The notes beneath the pieces were generated by a model. It searched no databases. It saw nothing but the letters and a program-made list of their open reading frames with translations, and was not told the DNA's origin. Below, piece after piece: positions 1 through 5,194 of a stretch of DNA of 6,176 bases (position 1 is the stretch's first letter; each line of letters starts with the position of its first letter). This stretch comes from Methanobacterium sp. (GTDB lineage Archaea; Methanobacteriota; Methanobacteria; Methanobacteriales; Methanobacteriaceae), in NCBI GenBank assembly GCA_021372715.1, contig JAJFTX010000064.1:1-6176 (forward strand), written 5' to 3'. Both the position numbers and the translations under genes were made by a program.

Positions 1-942
1 GAATCAGCTGCCGAAGCTATAGCGGTAACAGTGGACAATGGGGTATTGCCATCAGACTGTATAACCAATGCTAGCCAAATCGCTCGGAAAATAGGCATAG
101 AACATGAAATTATTAAGGAGAATCTCATAGAAGATGAGTCATTCATTTCAAATCCACCCCATAAATGTTATATCTGCAAAAATAAGATTTATAATAAATT
201 AGAGGAGTTTTCAAGTGACAATGGATTCGATGCAATAGTTGATGGTACAAATATAAGCGATTTACTTGAAGATAGACCAGGTATAATGGTTAACTACCAG
301 AAAAAAATATTAACACCTTTAATATATGCGGGTATGACAGCTGAAGAAGTTAGAAACATCTTGAAACATTTAAATATAAAATATTCTAATTCAACCACCT
401 GTTATGCTACTAGAATACCCACAGGTAGTGAAATCACCACTAAAAAAATTAACAGAATTGGTTATGCTGAAACCATGATCAAGAACATCACCGGAATAGA
501 CTTGGTGAGAGTGCGAGATGATGATGATCTGGCAAGAATAGAAGTATTAGACCTGGATAAAATATTAGATAAAAAAATATTAAGCCATATAAACTCTGAA
601 TTAACTTCAGTTGGATTTAAAAAAGTAACACTTGATATCAGCAATTATGGGAATGGAAAAAAGGAACTGGTGTTTTATAAACCCTGTAAGGATGAAGCGA
701 ACAAGATAATGTTTGAAACTGAACTCCTATACTCCGTCAATATAGAGGACACCTGCCGTGAACTTGAGAATTTAGGGAAGGTTAAATGTTCAAATAAGAT
801 GGGAGTGGCTATGTTGGAAGTAGAAGGAAAGAATATAACCATCTTTAATAAAGGTAAAATCGTAGCTCGTCGAATTAAAGATAAGGAAGATGCCCAGGAT
901 ATGATAATCAAGGTTTTACCACTTATTAGAAGGGAAATATAA
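1..942 (+). CDS. larE: LarE-like ATP-dependent sacrificial sulfur transferase, 5'-truncated, with C-terminal extension
   Basis: LarE-family enzymes adenylylate the carboxylates of a pyridinium nucleotide and insert sulfur, making the nickel-pincer cofactor of lactate racemase and related enzymes; they are cytosolic. The frame is open from base 1, so the PP-loop (SGGxDS) lies off the left edge and perhaps 30 residues are missing. The GTG at 31 is an internal Val in AVTVDNG, not a start. Numbering from that Val, family landmarks are NPPHKCYICK (41-50), DGTNISD followed by DRPG (71-84), TTCYATRIPTGSEIT (122-136) and VTLDISNYGNG (199-209). Cys124 sits where the sacrificial cysteine of Lactobacillus LarE is expected. 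Cys46 and Cys49 form a CxxC that, with Cys124, resembles the three-Cys LarE type reported to carry an iron-sulfur cluster. The usual LarE core ends near residue 215; about 85 further residues follow (see findings). Methanogen LarE homologues may serve targets other than lactate racemase. The family call is firm, the physiological role is not. Confidence 0.88.
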   Translation, partial: ESAAEAIAVTVDNGVLPSDCITNASQIARKIGIEHEIIKENLIEDESFISNPPHKCYICKNKIYNKLEEFSSDNGFDAIVDGTNISDLLEDRPGIMVNYQKKILTPLIYAGMTAEEVRNILKHLNIKYSNSTTCYATRIPTGSEITTKKINRIGYAETMIKNITGIDLVRVRDDDDLARIEVLDLDKILDKKILSHINSELTSVGFKKVTLDISNYGNGKKELVFYKPCKDEANKIMFETELLYSVNIEDTCRELENLGKVKCSNKMGVAMLEVEGKNITIFNKGKIVARRIKDKEDAQDMIIKVLPLIRREI

Positions 943-968
943 ATTATAAACATAATCAGAATATTTCA

Positions 969-1085
969 CATGATATAAGTTCTTTTTAGATTATTTATTG
1001 TTTTTTTCATGTTTTAGGTTCTTTTTGTTTATTTAAGTTGGTTTTATATGTTTTAGGTTCTTTTTAGATTAATTACTATGATCTG
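969..1085. repeat. Degenerate 39-bp tandem repeat, three units
   Basis: Units begin at 969, 1008 and 1047, exactly 39 bp apart. Each starts (C/T)ATG, followed by a block matching GTTCTTTTT. Units 2 and 3 share 18 of their first 19 bases (ATGTTTTAGGTTCTTTTT). Units 1 and 3 share GTTCTTTTTAGATTA. The second half of each unit is poorly conserved. Unit 3 overlaps the end of the minus-strand phosphoesterase gene: its codons for Lys-Arg-Thr-stop recur exactly in unit 2, and as Lys-Arg-Thr-Tyr codons in unit 1. On the + strand each unit supplies a T5 tract. The sequence is AT-rich, so some similarity is expected by chance, but the exact spacing argues for real duplication. Confidence 0.7.
979..1026 (+). 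terminator. Oligo-T terminator tracts downstream of larE
   Basis: The + strand downstream of the larE stop has T5 at 983-987, T7 at 1001-1007 and T5 at 1022-1026, without an obvious GC-rich hairpin. Archaeal RNA polymerase terminates at such successive oligo-T tracts. The opposing gene ends at 1053, so these tracts would also limit read-through antisense to it. No comparably strong T-tract serves the minus-strand gene in this gap. Confidence 0.5.
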
Positions 1086-1859
1086 GGGTCTTGCAAAAAA
1101 CCGCACCGGGAAATTCACTGTTCCAATACCATTACTTATGATTAATGTAGAATTAACCTCTTTAATGACTCCGGTTCTGTATTTTTGTCCGTATTTTGAA
1201 GGAAGATAAGGCGCGTAAAGTCCGAAGAATGTAACCTGACCTCCATGGGTGTGTCCAGATAAAACCAGGTCCACCATGGATTTATCTACTTCTTCAAAAT
1301 AGTCTGGGTCGTGACTTAACATTATTACAAAATCACGGGAAGATGCGTCTTCAGTAACGTCTTCATAGTCCTGACGATCGTTACCTGCACCTATCCCTCC
1401 TAATCTGATCTCTCCTTGGCTATCTCCAATCCAGGTGCCCATATTTCCGATATCATTGATGGGAGAATTATTCAAGGCTTCCCAGGTAGTAAATTGGGGG
1501 TCGCTGTTTCCTAAAACAGCATAGACACCATATGTTGCATTTAGTTTTGACAGAGATTCAAATGTAGAATTAACATATTCATCTTCTCCACTTACATAAT
1601 CTCCACCTAACAATATAAGGTCCGGATGTAAATTATTGACCTGATTTACCAGATCATTTACTCGCTGCTGGCTGAATAATGGACCAGCATGGATATCTGA
1701 TATAAATACAATTTTTTTTCCGTCGAAGTTCTCAGGAATCTGATCAGATTCAATGGTGATCTCCTTTGTTTCAATCCAGTAGGGCTCTATAAACATATAA
1801 CAACCAATTATAAAGGCTGTGAATATGATTAGCACCAGTATTTTATTGAATGTCCTCAT
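1053..1859 (-). CDS. Membrane-anchored metallophosphoesterase, YkuE/YaeI-like, with GNSD variant motif
   Basis: This 268-residue protein belongs to the calcineurin-like phosphoesterases, which hydrolyse phosphate esters with a two-metal centre. Residues 1-6 carry Arg and Lys and are followed by a hydrophobic stretch (7-19) ending FIIGC, which suits either an uncleaved anchor or a lipobox with Cys20; the catalytic domain would then face outward. Metal-site motifs appear in order: SDIHAG (54-59, Asp55 and His57), GGDY (85-88), GNSD (117-120), SHD (182-184) and GHTHGGQ (202-208). GIGTVNFPVRFFARPQI (244-260) matches the conserved tail of the YkuE type. The usual GNHD has Ser in place of the catalytic His. 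The length is close to that of the family. The ATG at 1859 directly precedes the Arg and hydrophobic signal, and only a weak ribosome site (TGAT) precedes it. Bacterial relatives include UDP-diacylglucosamine-type and lipid phosphatases; the substrate here is unknown. Confidence 0.85.
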   Translation of the reverse strand: MRTFNKILVLIIFTAFIIGCYMFIEPYWIETKEITIESDQIPENFDGKKIVFISDIHAGPLFSQQRVNDLVNQVNNLHPDLILLGGDYVSGEDEYVNSTFESLSKLNATYGVYAVLGNSDPQFTTWEALNNSPINDIGNMGTWIGDSQGEIRLGGIGAGNDRQDYEDVTEDASSRDFVIMLSHDPDYFEEVDKSMVDLVLSGHTHGGQVTFFGLYAPYLPSKYGQKYRTGVIKEVNSTLIISNGIGTVNFPVRFFARPQIIVINLKRT

Positions 1860-1903
1860 TTACATCAAGATTTTTAATTGATTTAATATTGTGTCGGCAA
1901 AAT

Positions 1904-1912
1904 CTATAAAAT
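1904..1912 (-). promoter_or_regulatory. Putative TATA box of the phosphoesterase gene
   Basis: On the minus strand this reads ATTTTATAG, a plausible archaeal box A about 45 bases before the ATG at 1859. A start site some 22-25 bases downstream would leave a leader of roughly 20 nt. A second candidate, AAATATAT, overlaps the inverted repeat near 1953-1960 and would give a much longer leader. In such AT-rich DNA the choice is uncertain. Confidence 0.4.
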
Positions 1913-1942
1913 GATAAATAAATAGCCTACTCATTATTAATT

Positions 1943-1983
1943 AAAAAAATTTAGAATATATTTCTTATCTAAGAAATAAAAAA
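1943..1983 (-). terminator. Oligo-T tracts ending the usp/CBS/orphan transcript
   Basis: Read on the minus strand, the gap after the stop of the 152-residue gene carries T6 (1983-1978) and T7 (1949-1943), flanking an inverted repeat. This is the strongest pair of T-tracts on the minus strand of the window and fits archaeal intrinsic termination of the cluster. Confidence 0.5.
1959..1978. repeat. Perfect 9+2+9 inverted repeat between genes
   Basis: The 20 bases have arms TATTTCTTA and TAAGAAATA around a central TC. They lie between the end of the 152-residue gene and the start of the phosphoesterase gene and overlap a TATA-like sequence on the minus strand. This could be a dimeric regulator's operator, or an AT-rich hairpin next to terminator T-tracts. 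The tiny loop favours a DNA-level palindrome over a stable RNA stem. Confidence 0.55.
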
Positions 1984-2000
1984 GTTAGAAATGTAATTGT

Positions 2001-2459
2001 TTAAATCTCCTTATGTATCTCTTCTTTCACCTTTCTGCGGAAGCTAGTTATTTTTTTTAGAAATCCACGGTCATCTTTTCCGGTTAGGATTATACTATCC
2101 CCTTCAATTTCCACTTCCAGATCATCTGCCTGCAGTTTTTCGATTTCCACAACTATTTCAGAGGCAGATTCAAGAAGATCGTTGGCAGTGTAACTGTATT
2201 CCATATAGAGTTTATGATGAGGGTAAACCTCTTTCAAAGCTCTTTTTATGGTAAGTTCCAGAACGTTGAAGAATGTTTCCAGTTCTGGTGCTTTTTCCCA
2301 CCATAAAGTGGCCATTATGAATTTCAGATTTATGGGTTTGATAGATACTTCGCCATGATTTTTGGCTACTATGTTTATGTCCCCGTCTCGAGATTTTATT
2401 TTTAAAATAGGTCGAGGAAGGTCAGATTTATCATTTTCAGGTATAGAAATTTCGGACAT
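2001..2459 (-). CDS. Unrecognised 152-residue protein, translationally coupled to the CBS protein
   Basis: I do not recognise this family. The protein is soluble, with no signal peptide or membrane segment. Residues 16-46 look like beta strands (ILKIKSRDGDINIVAKN). Residues 52-83 include a Trp pair (53-54) and an amphipathic helix (ETFFNVLELTIKRALKEVY). Residues 92-110 look helical, and a short beta pair follows (LEVEIEGDSIILTGK, 114-128), then a basic tail rich in Lys and Arg (135-152). The beta pair faintly resembles strands of HSP20 or BON domains, too weakly to assign. The ATG at 2459 begins one base after the CBS-gene stop codon (TAA-C-ATG), with only a weak GCGAT before it, so translation probably depends on ribosomes finishing the CBS gene. 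That ties its role to the CBS protein. The CDS itself is well supported by its coupling and full-length frame; the function is open. Confidence 0.8.
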   Translation of the reverse strand: MSEISIPENDKSDLPRPILKIKSRDGDINIVAKNHGEVSIKPINLKFIMATLWWEKAPELETFFNVLELTIKRALKEVYPHHKLYMEYSYTANDLLESASEIVVEIEKLQADDLEVEIEGDSIILTGKDDRGFLKKITSFRRKVKEEIHKEI

Positions 2460-2460
2460 G

Positions 2461-3297
2461 TTAATCGCTTATTGCTTTAATTAGATCGGTGGCCCTAACT
2501 AGGCCTACTAGTTCGCCTTCCACATCAATTACAGGTATTTGTTCTATGTTTTTTTGTCTCATCTTATTGGCGCATTCTTTAACTGAGGTTTTAGTGGTTA
2601 CAATCACCAAATCAGTAGCGGCAACGTCTTTAACTTCTTTATCTGAAAATTTTAGATGATTTTTAATAACATAAAGAACGTTTTTACTATCCCAGGACCA
2701 TTTATCCCCTTCGGTACCGACTGATGTATTATGGACGGTTCTTTCAGAGATGATCTCACTTTCTTCAATGAAATCTGTTTCTGTCAAAATCCCTGACAGT
2801 TTACCGTCTTTATTTAGGGCTAAGAGTACTCTGAGGTTGAAGAATCTCATTATCTCGAAAGCTATATTTAAGGGTGTTCTTTCCCATGTGGTGGGAATGT
2901 TCTTTATCATATATTTTTCCGCGGGGTCCTTGATATCCATCTTCCAAAGTGCCTTATTTATGATGTCTGAAGCAGTTACCAGACCTACTAGTTCACCATC
3001 ATCAACCACTGGTATTCTTCTTATATCGTGGTTCAGCATTTTCCCTGCTACTTCTTTGATGTCTTCATTAGGTGTGGTGGTTATAATATTCCTGGTCATG
3101 ATAAGGGCTAATTGTTCTTCATCGGGGTTTTTCACCAGATCTGATCGGGTGAGAATCCCTAATAATTTCTTCGTTCCATTTTTTACTACAGGTAATCCTG
3201 ATACGTTCTTTTTTCTCATTAGTTCCATAGCATGAGAGCGGTTTCCGGGTACATGGATGTAATGTACGTCCTCTGACATGATATCTTTTACTAGCAT
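2461..3297 (-). CDS. Four-CBS-domain protein (two Bateman modules)
   Basis: This is a 278-residue cytosolic protein made almost only of CBS domains, which in pairs bind adenine nucleotides or S-adenosylmethionine and act as energy sensors. The repeats lie near residues 3-57, 64-117, 126-180 and 223-276, with a linker at 181-222. Each ends in the GhxTxxD-like ligand motif: GILTRSD (47-53), GLVTASD (105-111), GILTETD (169-175) and GLVRATD (265-271). The last has Arg where Thr or Ser normally contacts ribose or phosphate. CBS2 and CBS4 resemble each other most (both contain GELVGLV). The architecture and length match the archaeal four-CBS type such as MJ1225, which has been compared with the AMPK gamma subunit. 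The frame is open up to 3366, but ATG 3297 (MLVKDIMSEDV) is chosen because GGTG lies 7 bases before it, it opens with the typical CBS start, and the longer form would overlap the usp gene. No effector domain is attached, so it probably acts through a partner. Confidence 0.9.
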   Translation of the reverse strand: MLVKDIMSEDVHYIHVPGNRSHAMELMRKKNVSGLPVVKNGTKKLLGILTRSDLVKNPDEEQLALIMTRNIITTTPNEDIKEVAGKMLNHDIRRIPVVDDGELVGLVTASDIINKALWKMDIKDPAEKYMIKNIPTTWERTPLNIAFEIMRFFNLRVLLALNKDGKLSGILTETDFIEESEIISERTVHNTSVGTEGDKWSWDSKNVLYVIKNHLKFSDKEVKDVAATDLVIVTTKTSVKECANKMRQKNIEQIPVIDVEGELVGLVRATDLIKAISD

Positions 3298-3304
3298 TTT
3301 GTTA

Positions 3305-3336
3305 CACCGGCCATAAAATAAAATAATATATTTAAA
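3305..3336 (-). promoter_or_regulatory. TATA box and ribosome site of the CBS gene
   Basis: The minus strand carries TTTAAATATA at 3336-3327, close to the archaeal consensus, just after the usp stop codon. GGTG (3308-3305) precedes ATG 3297 by 7 bases and decides the start. The distance implies a very short leader. The CBS gene may therefore have its own promoter besides read-through from usp. Confidence 0.5.
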
Positions 3337-3341
3337 ATTAG

Positions 3342-3788
3342 TTAATGTACAGCTAAAACAGGGCATTTAGCGGATCTTACCACTTTTTCTGTCACGCTTC
3401 CTAATAAAAACCGGTCTAAACCGTGTTTACCTGAAGTTCCCATGACAATAAGATCTATTTCTTCTTTATCCACAGTTTTTAATATAACATCTGCGGGAGA
3501 TCCTTCTTTACTTTCCTTAATTAGCTTTATATTCTTTAATCCTTGTTTTTTTATAAATTCTGACATCATTTCTTCAATAGTATCCAGTGATTTTTTAGCT
3601 TCTTCTTTTAATATTTCTGTAACCCTTACTGTAAGGTCTTCTGCTGGAAGACCAACTAATGATGATGTATCCACTACATTTAGGGCTATGATGTCCGCGC
3701 CGCTCTGACTAGCGATCCAAATGGCATGTTCAGCGGCTTTTTCAGCGTATTTTGAACCATCTGTTGGTAATAATATTTTATGATACAT
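3342..3788 (-). CDS. Universal stress protein, UspA family, ATP-binding type
   Basis: This 148-residue single-domain Usp is the normal length for the family and is expected to be a cytosolic homodimer with a Rossmann-like fold. The N-terminal strand-turn ILLPTDGS (5-12) supplies Asp10 near the adenine. DLIVMGTSG (112-120) leads into the signature G-x2-G-x9-G-[ST], here Gly117, Gly120, Gly130 and Ser131, which marks the MJ0577-like ATP-binding subgroup. The C-terminal strand CPVLAVH (142-148) forms the dimer interface in relatives. The start at ATG 3788 is backed by a strong ribosome site. It is the first gene of a minus-strand cluster, 44 bp ahead of the four-CBS protein. Both are nucleotide-binding families, which suggests a shared energy or stress signalling role; that role is inferred from context only. 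Confidence 0.93.
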   Translation of the reverse strand: MYHKILLPTDGSKYAEKAAEHAIWIASQSGADIIALNVVDTSSLVGLPAEDLTVRVTEILKEEAKKSLDTIEEMMSEFIKKQGLKNIKLIKESKEGSPADVILKTVDKEEIDLIVMGTSGKHGLDRFLLGSVTEKVVRSAKCPVLAVH

Positions 3789-3791
3789 AGA

Positions 3792-3799
3792 CTCACCTC
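3792..3799 (-). promoter_or_regulatory. Strong ribosome binding site of the usp gene
   Basis: GAGGTGAG on the minus strand, ending 3 bases before the ATG at 3788, closely matches the complement of the archaeal 16S rRNA 3' end. It is the best ribosome site in the window and fixes this start. Confidence 0.75.
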
Positions 3800-3820
3800 A
3801 TTGTCAGTATTACTTTGGAT

Positions 3821-3830
3821 TATTTATACA
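3821..3830 (-). promoter_or_regulatory. Putative TATA box of the usp gene
   Basis: The minus strand reads TGTATAAATA, 33 bases before the ATG. This would give a leader of only about 10 nt, partly cutting into the ribosome site. A second TATA-like stretch, TTATAAATTAA near 3854-3864, would give a longer leader that keeps the ribosome site whole. Either could be used. Confidence 0.4.
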
Positions 3831-3925
3831 AATAAACAGTAATATTCGATTTATTAATTTATAAAAATTATTATAGGCTAATTTTTTCTTTAATTTTATA
3901 GTATATTATAATTTACTGATTTATT

Positions 3926-3932
3926 GAAAAAC
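3926..3932 (-). terminator. Weak oligo-T tract after the amidohydrolase gene
   Basis: On the minus strand GTTTTTC lies about 15 bases past the stop at 3947. It is a short single tract with no hairpin. The remainder of the 158-bp gap between the two genes is very AT-rich and holds only the usp promoter candidates; I see no RNA gene or small coding frame in it. Confidence 0.3.
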
Positions 3933-3946
3933 ACGAATATATTTTT

Positions 3947-5113
3947 CTAATTTAAGGGTAGATCATTATAGATTATTTTTCCTTCCATCAGTAAACTCTT
4001 TATATTATCAGTTTCGGCACGATTTATTATAGAAAGGTAAGGATCGGTTGATTTTTGTTCTATAATAACCATATCAGCTATTTTACCCTCATAAACAGTG
4101 CCTAGATTCATTTCAAGTGCATTTGCAGCGTTTACTGTTGCCATTTTTAGAATTTCCTTTGGGGAGAAGTAGTCTTTATTAAAACCCCGGGTGGCTTTAA
4201 GTGCGTATTCCATTTCTCTGAGCATATTAGGGGAATTGAACATCAAATTATCAGTTCCTAAAAGTAGGTTAATTCCAGCTTCATACATCTCTTTGATAGG
4301 GGGAATGCCCACTGCCAGCATACCATTTGAACGTGGGCAGGTTACCACAGGTATTTTATTTTCCACGACTAACTCTAGATCATCTTCAAAAGGAGCAGTT
4401 AAATGTATTAGAATATTGAAACCAGCTTTAATAGCTCTTTCAACCTCGCTTTTACCGGTTTCATTTAATGATGCTTTTTGGACTTCTTGATATTCTGCAA
4501 CATGTATGGCAGATAGTTTACCCAGATTTTTACAGGTTGCAACGATTAATGCTGCATGTTGATCGTTTATTTCTCCTAATCCGCTGGGAGCTATTCCGTC
4601 TGAGACTGAAAGAAGTTCTTCTACAGTTTTTTTTAATTTACCAACATCTTCAGAGGGGTTTAGGAAAGATTCATGGCGTCCTAGGATTATTTTACGTATT
4701 GGAATATCCTTAGCTGCCTCATTTAGAAGATTTATTCCCCCTAATCCTCCTTCCCGGAAATCTAAGAAAGTGGTAGTGCCACTATGAATCATATCCCACA
4801 TTGATTTTTTAATAGAGTTAATTAGAACAGAGCGGGGAGTATCTGTAAGTAGACGATGTTTTAATCCGTTCGGTGGTTTAATCAGTTCATTTATGGGTTT
4901 ACCATCTCCTAAGTCCATAGCTACTGAATCTCCCAAATGTACATGGGAGTTAATAAAAGAAGGAGCAACCACACAACCCCGAGCATCTATTATTTCTCCT
5001 TTTTTTACCCGAGGAGAAACTTCTATAATTTCATGATCATCAATGAGCACGTTTGCCTTGGTTTCCTCAAGATCTTCTCCATATAATACGGTTGCATTTT
5101 CTATGGTGATCAT
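3947..5113 (-). CDS. Amidohydrolase of the SAH/5'-deoxyadenosine deaminase (TRZ/ATZ) superfamily branch
   Basis: This 388-residue metal-dependent deaminase or hydrolase has a TIM barrel flanked by a small beta domain made from both ends (1-50 and about 340-388). Metal and substrate residues in order are NSHVH (55-59, His57 and His59), SGTTTFLDF (111-119), HVAE (204-207, His204 and Glu207), IHLTA (236-240, His237), CPRSN (259-263) and LGTDN (285-289, Asp288). These match the mononuclear-metal cytosine/SAH deaminase group. After HxH the usual LRG-plus-Trp segment of SAH or 5'-deoxyadenosine deaminase is absent; it reads LGDSVAMDLGDGKP instead, and FREGGLGG (119-126) follows the TTT motif. The substrate is therefore uncertain: adenosine-type nucleosides, pyrimidines, pterins and guanine-type bases are all possible. 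It lies 81 bp downstream of carB on the same strand, which might link it to pyrimidine metabolism, though it has its own TATA box. ATG 5113 opens the conserved N-terminal strand (MITIENATVLYG), so the start is sound. Confidence 0.85.
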   Translation of the reverse strand: MITIENATVLYGEDLEETKANVLIDDHEIIEVSPRVKKGEIIDARGCVVAPSFINSHVHLGDSVAMDLGDGKPINELIKPPNGLKHRLLTDTPRSVLINSIKKSMWDMIHSGTTTFLDFREGGLGGINLLNEAAKDIPIRKIILGRHESFLNPSEDVGKLKKTVEELLSVSDGIAPSGLGEINDQHAALIVATCKNLGKLSAIHVAEYQEVQKASLNETGKSEVERAIKAGFNILIHLTAPFEDDLELVVENKIPVVTCPRSNGMLAVGIPPIKEMYEAGINLLLGTDNLMFNSPNMLREMEYALKATRGFNKDYFSPKEILKMATVNAANALEMNLGTVYEGKIADMVIIEQKSTDPYLSIINRAETDNIKSLLMEGKIIYNDLPLN

Positions 5114-5150
5114 TTAAGCACTCTGAAAGGTTATTTATTAAATCATAGAT

Positions 5151-5160
5151 GTTATATATG
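5151..5160 (-). promoter_or_regulatory. Putative TATA box of the amidohydrolase gene
   Basis: The minus strand reads CATATATAAC, 38 bases before the ATG at 5113, in the 81-bp gap after carB. A start near 5130 would leave a leader of about 17 nt. GAGTG before the ATG is only a weak ribosome site. No clear T-tract ends carB in this gap, so read-through from carB remains possible. Confidence 0.45.
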
Positions 5161-5194
5161 AAAATAAACGGTATGATGTTTTATTAAATCCTCA

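Noticed and set aside
31..33. GTG at 31 as the larE start
   Set aside because: It encodes a conserved internal Val; the frame is open to base 1 and the PP-loop must lie further upstream.
675..953. 92-codon minus-strand open frame opposite larE
   Set aside because: Low-complexity hydrophobic/Ser translation, mirror of a conserved coding region, no promoter or ribosome site.
969..1085. CRISPR array
   Set aside because: The 39-bp units abut without unique spacers, are degenerate and overlap a gene end; no cas genes are nearby.
2750..3235. 161-codon + strand open frame opposite the CBS gene
   Set aside because: Ser/Ile/Phe-rich translation typical of an antisense frame, no ribosome site, no domain, fully inside a well-supported gene.
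3298..3366. Longer CBS protein starting at ATG 3366
   Set aside because: The extra 23 residues (MPCFSCTLTNFKY...) have no CBS character, overlap the usp 3' end and cover a good TATA box; ATG 3297 has a ribosome site and the typical CBS opening.
3842..3940. ATATTCG/CGAATAT inverted pair in the gap before usp
   Set aside because: Only 7 bp, about 85 bases apart, in AT-rich DNA; expected by chance and not a plausible hairpin.
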